From an uncultured Eubacteriales bacterium (lineage in GTDB: Bacteria; Bacillota; Clostridia; Oscillospirales; Oscillospiraceae), in the NCBI GenBank assembly GCA_900550585.1, contig URST01000010.1, positions 1-39,800 on the forward strand: a stretch of DNA of 39,800 nt, given 5' to 3'. The notes under the pieces were generated by a model. It was not told the DNA's origin, ran no database searches, and saw only the letters and a list, made by a program, of their open reading frames with translations. Of the stretch, positions 1-5,406 are shown piece by piece. Both the position numbers and the translations under genes were made by a program. Numbering within the stretch: the stretch's first letter is position 1; each line of letters begins with the position of its first letter.

Positions 1-55
1 ATACAAGTGTTCTATCTGCCGGGTATTAAGGAGCCGCCTCCGCAGAGGCGGCATT
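1..55. repeat. attL: Left attachment site (attL), 55-bp direct repeat
   Basis: The first 55 bases are repeated exactly at 39028-39082, and the match continues to about position 63 with one mismatch (a at 56, c at 39083). The two copies bracket a complete phage genome and the right copy lies just upstream of a serine recombinase gene, so they are read as the left and right attachment sites. The repeat contains a hairpin (arms 33-40 and 45-52, loop CGCA) followed by a T-rich stretch, which resembles an intrinsic terminator reading rightward. The repeat may extend left of the window edge. Confidence 0.85.
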
Positions 56-109
56 ACCTTTTCAGTTGAGACATGCGGGGGTGCAATTGGGCATTGATTT
101 TGATCCTGC

Positions 110-826
110 CTATTCGAGGCCAAACTGTGCTTTAGAGACAACCTTTCCGCCTTGGGTCATCACATTTGCATTCGCCCCAAGTTGTCCATTGCCCTCCCAC
201 GAATACATGGTCGTGCGTAGAGATGGATCACCCACATCAACATCGGAAAGGACGGTCCCTTGAGTTCCGACTAGGTTAACAACCTCTTCATAAGTCATCC
301 CGATCTGGATTTTGTTGAATATCTCAAGGGTCATATAGCCAGGGCCGTAGGTGCTTTCCGTTCTGGCCTCCATCGCATCATAGAGGACAGTGTCACCCGC
401 GATGGTAAGGTAGATCTCTCCATCGGCTGATTCCATAAGATAGAGCATGGCACTAGAGGTATTGGGCAATAGCGGCAGCGCTGCGACAGTAGTGCACAGC
501 GCATCCTTCAGTTCTGACCAGTTATCTGGGGCGGAGGCAGAATCCTTGGCCGCTAATACCTCGGCTGTAATTTCGTCCGAATAAGCATTAACAGTCGTAA
601 CTCCAGACAGGTTCGCGACATCCAGATTATCTGCTGGGAAATAGTCAGATAGTGCCTCGACAACAGTCTGCCGCGCAATTTCATTCTGATTCTGGGTGGG
701 AGACGGTACTTGAGCGGATTCAATCACAGGTGATGCAATCGGCTCATGTGATGTTGTTTTTGAGCAACCAAGTAATATAAGCGGAAAGGAGAAGCAAGCC
801 AACACAATCGCAATGCAGCGCTTCAT
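110..826 (-). CDS. Lipoprotein with SmpA/DUF3862-like C-terminal domain (likely lysogenic cargo)
   Basis: This 238-residue protein begins with a lipoprotein signal: charged MKRC, a hydrophobic stretch, then the lipobox LLGC with Cys21, so it should be lipid-anchored on the outer face of the membrane. A Ser/Thr/Pro/Gln-rich linker follows. The last ~70 residues (NKIQIGMTYEEVVNLVG onward, with a later YSWEG) match the SmpA/OmlA and DUF3862 pattern of the BLIP-like fold. A GAGAGAGGA ribosome site precedes the ATG. It lies between attL and the immunity genes on the leftward strand, a usual place for genes expressed by the lysogen. No catalytic motif is visible; the role is unknown. Confidence 0.75.
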   Translation of the reverse strand: MKRCIAIVLACFSFPLILLGCSKTTSHEPIASPVIESAQVPSPTQNQNEIARQTVVEALSDYFPADNLDVANLSGVTTVNAYSDEITAEVLAAKDSASAPDNWSELKDALCTTVAALPLLPNTSSAMLYLMESADGEIYLTIAGDTVLYDAMEARTESTYGPGYMTLEIFNKIQIGMTYEEVVNLVGTQGTVLSDVDVGDPSLRTTMYSWEGNGQLGANANVMTQGGKVVSKAQFGLE

Positions 827-872
827 TTACATCGTCCTCTCTCCACAAATTGGTGTGTCGGTAATGCATATA

Positions 873-1289
873 TCAGGCCCCGGCCTGCATGCGGTAGTAT
901 GCCACGGCATCCCGCAGGAAAGGCTCGGTAACACCAAAATGGTCGGCCAGCTCCCACGGCTCACGGCAGCCCTGGGCCACGGCCCTCATCAGCTCGTCCT
1001 CCGGGACGAGCTTTTTGTATGCCCACCGGTTGGCATGGTTTTCGTGCTTCTGCCGGACGTCACACGCCGCCCAGCGATTGTAGAAGCTCCCGGTCTCACA
1101 ATGTCCCAGCTCATGGCCAAGCTTCACGGTTTCCTCTGGAAGCGTGCCCATAAACCAGGGGTCCATTGCTATATAACAATCCCCATCGTCATCCATGTAA
1201 GAGAGGGATTCTGCCATCTCCATGGTATACCAGTACACGCCAATGCCCTTTTCGGCGGCATACTCGTACAGATCAATGAGATCAGCCAT
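873..1289 (-). CDS. ImmA/IrrE-family metallopeptidase
   Basis: A 138-residue protein with the zinc-protease motif HELGH at about residues 59-63 and downstream acidic residues, as in ImmA/IrrE (COG2856) proteins. In ICEBs1 and many phages these cleave or inactivate the adjacent repressor when the host is stressed. The ATG at 1289 overlaps the end of the repressor gene (stop 1282-1284), so the two are translationally coupled. A longer reading exists upstream, but this start fits the family N-terminus (helix then YWYTM strand). It probably relieves repression by the protein encoded at 1282-1965. Confidence 0.88.
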   Translation of the reverse strand: MADLIDLYEYAAEKGIGVYWYTMEMAESLSYMDDDGDCYIAMDPWFMGTLPEETVKLGHELGHCETGSFYNRWAACDVRQKHENHANRWAYKKLVPEDELMRAVAQGCREPWELADHFGVTEPFLRDAVAYYRMQAGA

Positions 1290-1965
1290 CCTGTTGTTTC
1301 TCCCGCTTTTTTTTCTCGGCAACAAACGCCGCAAAATTTTTAACGTCGGCCCACATTGCATCCAGATCCTCCTGGGACAGATCCTTGTCTCCGCCCCAAA
1401 ACGCTGCCTTAAGCTGTTGCTCCGATGCAGGGGCGCTATTGCTGGAGGAGTCGGGGGGCTTTTGGTCTAGGAAGTTAATTTGCTTAAGCATAGAGTCCTT
1501 AAATTCGATGGTGACTTTCGCCGCTGAATAGATTTCTGGGATGTTGTCCTTTTTTTGAAGTTCCACTCTGGAAACATTTGCAAAAAACCATCTGATTAAA
1601 TCAATCTCATCATTTCCAGTAATACCATAGCACATACGACGGTCCAGCCAAGGAATAAGCTCAGTATCCTTCCCAAGTCCAAAATCAATAAATCCGGGTG
1701 GTAGCATGCTTCTAATTTCTTCAAAGACTGAAATAGGGTATTTCATGATTAAATCCCAGTTTTCGAATACTCCTCTGCCTAGAAAATAATCGGGAGAGAT
1801 ACCAAAATAACCGACAATTTCACGCAAGTATTTTGTGTAAGAACGTAGACGTCCTGTCTTCCATTGACTTACAACCTTATTAGTTGTCCCGATTGCCTCT
1901 GCAAATTCCCTTTGCTCAATGCCCAAAACGTCTAATAAATGAAAGATACGAGTTGGAGTGGACAT
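1282..1965 (-). CDS. cI-like phage repressor, XRE HTH domain
   Basis: A 227-residue protein with an XRE-type helix-turn-helix in the first ~65 residues (IEQREFAEAIGTTNKVVSQW, then a YFGISPDYFLGRG tail typical of this family). The remaining ~160 residues match no domain I recognise and show no obvious S24 Ser/Lys protease dyad, which fits inactivation by the ImmA-like protease encoded next to it rather than self-cleavage. A GAGGTG ribosome site precedes the ATG at 1965. The gene is leftward and faces divergent promoters at 2022-2074; it most likely controls both. Codon use is more AT-rich than in its neighbours. Confidence 0.87.
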   Translation of the reverse strand: MSTPTRIFHLLDVLGIEQREFAEAIGTTNKVVSQWKTGRLRSYTKYLREIVGYFGISPDYFLGRGVFENWDLIMKYPISVFEEIRSMLPPGFIDFGLGKDTELIPWLDRRMCYGITGNDEIDLIRWFFANVSRVELQKKDNIPEIYSAAKVTIEFKDSMLKQINFLDQKPPDSSSNSAPASEQQLKAAFWGGDKDLSQEDLDAMWADVKNFAAFVAEKKKREKQQDG

Positions 1966-2021
1966 AGCTACACCTCGAATTTTACAAAATGAGGACGGTG
2001 GAATTGTATAGAATCACAAAA

Positions 2022-2051
2022 TTTATAAAATATTGAATAACGGCTTGACAA
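2022..2051 (-). promoter_or_regulatory. Leftward promoter for the repressor operon
   Basis: Read leftward, TTGTCA (2051-2046) and TATAAA (2027-2022) are separated by 18 bases. The -35 overlaps the -35 of the rightward promoter, so polymerase or repressor binding at one should affect the other. The stretch is AT-rich and lies 57 bases from the repressor start codon. Confidence 0.5.
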
Positions 2052-2074
2052 TCTGCAATTTATTGACTTATGAT
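2045..2074 (+). promoter_or_regulatory. Rightward early promoter, consensus sigma-70 type
   Basis: A perfect TTGACA (2045-2050) is followed after 18 bases by TATGAT (2069-2074). It points at the DUF2829 gene at 2152 and lies back-to-back with the repressor promoter, the usual layout of a phage lysogeny switch. The repressor encoded at 1282-1965 is the expected regulator. Confidence 0.65.
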
Positions 2075-2151
2075 TAAACCACAGGTAAACCCATCCGCCG
2101 CAGACAATCAAAACAGTTAACAGATGCCAACTAGAGAGGAAGTGAGTATAG

Positions 2152-2364
2152 ATGAACATCCAGAAAGCAATAACAGCGGCAATGGCAATCGACGCCCTGA
2201 TAACCCGAACAGCGTGGAAAGGGCATCTGCACATCAAGCCTACAAACTGGCCTGAATGCTGCATTTTGCGGGCAAAGGGACGAGCACCCGGCCCCAGATG
2301 GCAACCGAAGGCAGAGGACTTAATGGCAGACGATTGGGAGGTCACCACAGAAGAATTGATTTGA
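2152..2364 (+). CDS. Short DUF2829 protein, Tad2-family candidate anti-Thoeris factor
   Basis: A 70-residue protein with the DUF2829 pattern: an N-terminal helix (MNIQKAITAAM), an I-x-R-x-x-W motif (ITRTAW), then PRWQPKAEDLMADDWEV, the characteristic 'W-x-P-(S/T/K)-x-x-D-L-x-A-x-DW-x-V' ending. The family includes Tad2, a phage protein that sequesters the cyclic ADP-ribose-type signal of Thoeris defence. A GAGGAAGTG ribosome site precedes the ATG. It is the first rightward gene after the early promoter, an expected place for an anti-defence gene. Family membership comes from recalled motif similarity; anti-Thoeris activity is inference. Its 3' end overlaps the convergent gene at 2342-2689. 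Confidence 0.72.
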   Translation: MNIQKAITAAMAIDALITRTAWKGHLHIKPTNWPECCILRAKGRAPGPRWQPKAEDLMADDWEVTTEELI

Positions 2365-2689
2365 TTTTTTCGATGTACCCCAATACATCGGAAAGCCCGC
2401 ACTTAAATCGATTTTCCATGTAAATGATTCCTTCGTCTGCAAGAAATGCAAGGTAAACGGTATCGTCAGCAGGTTGACAAACAAGCAGCCCAGCGCGGTT
2501 CAGTTCCCACAACGTTTCTTCCGTGTCTCCAAGCGACCATTTTGGGACAATTGTCTGTTGAATGTGTTCTGCTCCGCCAAGGAACTTTGCGCCACCTTTC
2601 GGCTCCCCATCTTTGCGCCTTTGAAGGTATTCCTTATAAAGAGCGCAGATTAAAGCGTCAGCATCTTTTGTTAGTCTGACCTCAGACAT
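2342..2689 (-). CDS. Hypothetical protein, winged-helix-like
   Basis: A 115-residue protein with a strong GGAGGTGA ribosome site before its ATG. The middle (a helix of the form DTEETLWELNRAGLL, then a strand pair, then LADEGIIYMENR) has the layout of a winged-helix module like that in YjcQ-type phage proteins, suggesting a small DNA-binding regulator, but I do not recognise the family with certainty. It is leftward and convergent with the DUF2829 gene, overlapping it by 23 bases. A 15-bp hairpin (2706-2742) lies just upstream of its ribosome site and may affect its expression. Confidence 0.7.
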   Translation of the reverse strand: MSEVRLTKDADALICALYKEYLQRRKDGEPKGGAKFLGGAEHIQQTIVPKWSLGDTEETLWELNRAGLLVCQPADDTVYLAFLADEGIIYMENRFKCGLSDVLGYIEKIKSILLW

Positions 2690-2705
2690 GACTTCACCTC
2701 CATTC

Positions 2706-2742
2706 TGCCCTCATCCTCCCACGCGGGGGGAGGATGAGGGCA
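2706..2742. repeat. Perfect 15-bp inverted repeat
   Basis: Arms at 2706-2720 and 2728-2742 are exact complements around the 7-base loop ACGCGGG. No T-tract follows on either strand, so it is not an ordinary terminator. It lies in the leader of the leftward gene at 2342-2689, ending about 8 bases upstream of the ribosome site. It could be an operator, an RNA-stability hairpin or a translation-control element. Confidence 0.6.
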
Positions 2743-2813
2743 AGGTCACAGCTACCAGCAAACAACAGGGCGCAGCAACACCCAAGGAATCGGAAGGGGG
2801 TGGTGGGTTGTTT

Positions 2814-2912
2814 TTACACCATGAGCATGACGTGCCGATTCGAGTCCTTGATCTGGGATTTGCGGTTAGACACTCTGATGCCGACCCCGCTGGGATGCAG
2901 AATAAGCGACAT
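2814..2912 (-). CDS. Possible 32-residue peptide or 3' half of a frameshifted gene
   Basis: An open frame from ATG 2912 to TAA 2814 reads as a basic, protein-like sequence (SNRKSQIKDSNRHVMLMV at the end). It overlaps the 44-residue frame 2866-3000 in a different register and has only a weak ribosome site. It may be a small overlapping gene, or the two frames may once have been a single gene of about 65 residues that suffered a 1-base indel near 2875-2895. Low confidence. Confidence 0.3.
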   Translation of the reverse strand: MSLILHPSGVGIRVSNRKSQIKDSNRHVMLMV

Positions 2913-3000
2913 CTCGGTGGAGACGGGCAGAAAAGTCGGCAAGATACCCCGTCAATTCATGTATGTCTGGGGTGCCGGTCTGCCAATAGGAAAGAGCCAT
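2866..3000 (-). CDS. Small hypothetical protein (44 aa), possibly frameshifted
   Basis: ATG at 3000 follows a TAGGTG ribosome site; the frame starts MALSYWQTGTPDIHEL and ends at 2866. A leftward promoter (TTGTTC, 17 bases, TATTAT at 3051-3023) lies just upstream and gives a short leader, which supports real expression. No family recognised. The C-terminal reading becomes unconvincing near 2890, where another frame (2814-2912) looks more protein-like, so a frameshift mutation or overlapping genes are possible. Confidence 0.4.
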   Translation of the reverse strand: MALSYWQTGTPDIHELTGYLADFSARLHRDVAYSASQRGRHQSV

Positions 3001-3022
3001 CTTTGCACCTACGGTTAAATCT

Positions 3023-3051
3023 ATAATACCACATCGAACACTCTCGAACAA
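3023..3051 (-). promoter_or_regulatory. Leftward promoter with direct-repeat operator candidate
   Basis: Read leftward, TTGTTC (3051-3046) and TATTAT (3028-3023) are 17 bases apart. The heptamer TCGAACA occurs twice, at 3034-3040 and 3044-3050, inside and overlapping the promoter. This tandem repeat could be the operator for the XRE protein encoded immediately to the right (3075). Confidence 0.45.
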
Positions 3052-3074
3052 CACCAAATTTAGAAGGGGGTGAA

Positions 3075-3287
3075 GTGGTGAGAATCTGTGAGCTGATGGA
3101 GCAGAGGGGCATCCAGCGCATCCAACTGGCCGATGCCATGGGGGTGTCGCCTTCCTGCATTACCAAATGGGTGCAGGGAACGGCACTGCCAAGCGCCGAC
3201 AAGCTGCCCCGGCTGGCCACAGTACTTGGCTGCACCATCGACGAGCTGTATGACCGGGAACCGCCTGGCCATTCCGAAGCAAGCTGA
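3075..3287 (+). CDS. Small XRE-family HTH regulator (Cro-like)
   Basis: A 70-residue protein that is essentially one XRE helix-turn-helix: IQLADAMGVSPSCITKWVQG forms the two DNA-contacting helices, and the LATVLGCTIDELYDRE ending is typical. Start is GTG at 3075 or, with better spacing from AAGGGGGTG, GTG at 3078. It opens the rightward early operon and faces a leftward promoter with tandem TCGAACA repeats. Size and position suggest a Cro or antirepressor-type regulator. Confidence 0.83.
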   Translation: MVRICELMEQRGIQRIQLADAMGVSPSCITKWVQGTALPSADKLPRLATVLGCTIDELYDREPPGHSEAS

Positions 3288-3302
3288 AAGGAGGTCCGTC
3301 CA

Positions 3303-3425
3303 GTGAAAACCAGAGAAGAGCGCAAACTGTGCCGGGGGCGTTATCTGCGCGTCGGTCTGATATTCGGCCTGCTGCTGTTTTTGTGCTTCCGGCTCCCGTC
3401 CTGGGTGGAAGCAATCCTGATCTGA
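3303..3425 (+). CDS. Small single-span membrane protein (40 aa)
   Basis: A GTG at 3303 preceded by AAAGGAGGTCC begins a 40-residue protein: a basic start (MKTREERKLCRGRYLR), then one hydrophobic helix (VGLIFGLLLFLCF) and a short tail. The near-perfect ribosome site and tight fit between neighbours support it. Function unknown. Confidence 0.6.
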   Translation: MKTREERKLCRGRYLRVGLIFGLLLFLCFRLPSWVEAILI

Positions 3426-3439
3426 GAGGAGGAAATATC

Positions 3440-3625
3440 ATGACGCCAGAACAAGTCGAACTCCTGCGCAGCGTATCGCTGCTGCTTCCGGGCACGAAGC
3501 TGGCACGTGTGGAGCCGATGGAGCGCAACTCCATGCGCATCACCGACCGTGACGGCGACCTTTTTTATGCAACGCTGTCATCCGACGGGACGGTGGAGCT
3601 GCTGCCCATCGACGAACCCGCCTAA
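3440..3625 (+). CDS. Small hypothetical protein (61 aa)
   Basis: ATG at 3440 follows AGAGGAGGAAAT. The protein starts MTPEQVELLRSVSLLLPG and is mixed alpha/beta with an acidic end. No family recognised. It is the third gene of the early rightward operon and precedes another HTH regulator by 32 bases. Confidence 0.65.
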   Translation: MTPEQVELLRSVSLLLPGTKLARVEPMERNSMRITDRDGDLFYATLSSDGTVELLPIDEPA

Positions 3626-3657
3626 GATAAGTTTACCCCAGGAGAGGAGAAAACACC

Positions 3658-4113
3658 ATGCCGCAATGTGAGCGCAATATCTACAAAACCGCCCGTCAGG
3701 CGAAGGGTTTGACCCAGGAATCCGCCGCCGAGAAGCTGGGGATCTCCGAGACCAGTTTGCGGGCCTATGAGAGCGGCGACCGCGTCCCGCCGGTTGAGGT
3801 GGTAGACCTCATGGTCATCGCCTACGACAGCCAGCTGCTTGGCATCCAGCACCTGCGGGCCAGCGCGGAGATGGCGAGGAGCATCCTGCCGGAGGTGCAG
3901 GCACTGCCGCTGTCGGAGGCGGTGCTCCAGCTGCTCAACCGGGTCTACGCCTTTGCGGATAACCACCGGGACCGGCAGCTGATGACGATCGCGGCGGATG
4001 GCTGCATCGACGAGGACGAGCAGCCCCTGTTCCGGCAGATCGTTGAGCACGACCTGCAGGAGATCATCGAGGCCGCCATGGCGGTCCGATACGCCTCCGG
4101 CTGCCACGCATAG
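3658..4113 (+). CDS. XRE-family HTH transcriptional regulator
   Basis: A 151-residue protein with an XRE domain in residues ~8-60 (ARQAKGLTQESAAEKLGISETSLRAYESG). The remaining ~90 residues are helical and acidic (SEAVLQLLNRVYAFADN, DEDEQPLFRQIVEHDLQEI) and may form an oligomerisation or regulatory domain. A GGAGAGGAG ribosome site precedes the ATG. It lies just upstream of the replication genes, so it may time early expression. Confidence 0.82.
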   Translation: MPQCERNIYKTARQAKGLTQESAAEKLGISETSLRAYESGDRVPPVEVVDLMVIAYDSQLLGIQHLRASAEMARSILPEVQALPLSEAVLQLLNRVYAFADNHRDRQLMTIAADGCIDEDEQPLFRQIVEHDLQEIIEAAMAVRYASGCHA

Positions 4114-4155
4114 GACACGCCGCCGGCTGAATACGATGCAAGGGAGGTGAGCGCC

Positions 4156-4449
4156 TTGGCGGTAGATGTGACAGTCGAGCAGAAAAATGTCATGGTCGGT
4201 GGCCGAGAATATACCATGACCACGACCCGGTATGTGGGCCTGTGCGAATACCAGGGCATGGGTGGGGAGCTGATCCTTGCGGATGAGGCAACCTGCGTGG
4301 ACTTCATCGACGTGAAGACCGGAAAGAGCCAGGGGCCGGGTTGGAGCTACACAATCCATAAGGACGTCACCCCTGATGAATTGGCCGAGGCGCGGCGCCG
4401 GATCATCCAGATCGCTACCCAGGCCATGATCGACCAGGGAATTTGGTAG
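4156..4449 (+). CDS. Hypothetical early phage protein (97 aa)
   Basis: The TTG at 4156 is chosen because the ribosome site GGGAGGTGA (4142-4150) is ideally spaced from it; the in-frame GTG at 4147 lies inside that site. The protein is beta-rich at the N-terminus (VTVEQKNVMVGGREYTMTTT) with a C-terminal helix (ELAEARRRIIQIATQAMID). No family recognised. Confidence 0.62.
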   Translation: MAVDVTVEQKNVMVGGREYTMTTTRYVGLCEYQGMGGELILADEATCVDFIDVKTGKSQGPGWSYTIHKDVTPDELAEARRRIIQIATQAMIDQGIW

Positions 4450-4461
4450 GAGGTACCCACC

Positions 4462-4626
4462 ATGTGCTTACAAAAAAAGCAGGCCCCGGGGCAACCGGCT
4501 GCCTGCTGCTGGAAAATAGGACGAGCCCCTGCTCCTGCTGGCACAGGACACAAGGGCTCTGGTTCGCGCATCAAAACCACATCCATCATAGCAGATACAG
4601 ATCCAATTTGCAAGGGGGCAGGTTGA
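4462..4626 (+). CDS. Small hypothetical protein (54 aa)
   Basis: ATG 4462 follows AGGAGGT and the frame ends directly against the GTG of the replication initiator (TGA 4624-4626, GTG 4627). It begins MCLQKKQAPGQPAACC, is Cys/Pro/Gly-rich and matches nothing I know. The 5' part also contains a terminator-like hairpin read on the other strand, so it may be a coupling leader rather than a functional protein. Confidence 0.4.
   Translation: MCLQKKQAPGQPAACCWKIGRAPAPAGTGHKGSGSRIKTTSIIADTDPICKGAG
4472..4506 (-). terminator. Leftward-oriented terminator-like hairpin
   Basis: Read leftward, GCAGGC (4506-4501) pairs with GCCTGC (4484-4479), with an inner CCGG/CCGG pairing, and seven T's follow immediately. 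No leftward gene lies upstream of it. It would stop antisense transcription entering the early operon from the right. Confidence 0.5.
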
Positions 4627-5406
4627 GTGAGTGAGAGCGTGATCCGTCTGGAGCGGAGGCAAGGCTACACAGTCCTCCAAAATGAGATGCTGCGGGACAA
4701 GCGGCTCTCTCTCAAGACCAAGGGATTGTTTGCCGTAATGCTCTCCCGTCCGGGCAGTTGGCAATTCAGCGTATCGGGCTTGGCGGCGTTCACCGGCGCA
4801 GGCCGGGATGCCATCCGCACCTCCCTTAAGGAGCTGCGTGAGGCCGGATACCTGATCATGGAGGGCCAGTCCCACGGTGAGCACGGTAAGTTTGCGGGGA
4901 GCATCTACATCCTCCGCGAGGAGAGCATATCACTGTGTGCGGAAAACCCGGCCACGGCGGAGGAAGCGGCACCGCAGCCGGATTTTCCGTCGACGGCTGA
5001 GCCGTCAACGGAAAATCCGACACAAGTAAATAAAGACTTAATCAAAGAAAGACCTAGTAATCCCCCCATAGCCCCCCAGAAGGGGGCGCGGCCCAAAAAG
5101 TATGAGCTGACCGATGATGCCAGGGCGCTGCTCAATGCTTATGTTGGCCGCGACCGGGCCTTGGCCGATGCACTGGCCGCCTACATCGAGGTGCGGGAGG
5201 CCAAGAAAGCCGTCAACTCGGGGCGGGCGATCCGCATGCTGCTGACTGAGCTGGACAGGCTCTCCAAAGGGGACCGTGAGGCCAAGCTCCTGCTGATCCG
5301 CCAGTCGGTGGCCAACAGCTGGAAGGGTATCTTCCCTCTGCGGGATGGTGCGCCACCAGCCGTCTCCGGCCGCATGCAGGAGCGTGAGGAGGTGCCCACA
5401 TGGTAA
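4627..5406 (+). CDS. Replication initiator-like protein with N-terminal winged helix
   Basis: A 259-residue protein. Residues ~15-100 form a helix-turn-helix module common in phage replication proteins (LSLKTKGLFAVMLSRPGSW, then SVSGLAAFTGAGRDAIRTSL and LREAGYLIMEGQ). A low-complexity Pro/Ser/Thr linker follows at ~110-155, and a helical C-terminal domain resembles DnaD/primosomal parts. It overlaps the DnaB helicase gene by ATGGTAA, so the two are co-translated; helicase loading is the likely role. GTG start abuts the preceding stop. The linker DNA holds a 39-bp palindrome (4980-5018), a candidate origin. Confidence 0.8.
   Translation: MSESVIRLERRQGYTVLQNEMLRDKRLSLKTKGLFAVMLSRPGSWQFSVSGLAAFTGAGRDAIRTSLKELREAGYLIMEGQSHGEHGKFAGSIYILREESISLCAENPATAEEAAPQPDFPSTAEPSTENPTQVNKDLIKERPSNPPIAPQKGARPKKYELTDDARALLNAYVGRDRALADALAAYIEVREAKKAVNSGRAIRMLLTELDRLSKGDREAKLLLIRQSVANSWKGIFPLRDGAPPAVSGRMQEREEVPTW
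4980..5018. repeat. 39-bp near-perfect palindrome, candidate replication origin
   Basis: Arms of 19 bases flank a central G at 4999, with one mismatched pair. It is followed by an AT-rich stretch (about 5022-5062). It lies in the linker-coding part of the initiator gene, where many phages and plasmids put their origin, and the linker residues it encodes are low-complexity. Origin function is inference. Confidence 0.45.

Noticed and set aside
1968..2402. Leftward 144-codon open frame across the lysogeny switch
   Set aside because: It runs through the promoters and antisense to the DUF2829 gene, has no ribosome site and reads as unlike protein.
2688..3026. Rightward open frames over 2688-3026
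   Set aside because: They translate the inverted repeat and the leader regions, lack ribosome sites and have no protein-like pattern.
3034..3050. LexA (SOS) box at the TCGAACA repeats
   Set aside because: The Firmicute LexA site needs an inverted GAAC...GTTC arrangement; here the heptamers are in direct orientation.
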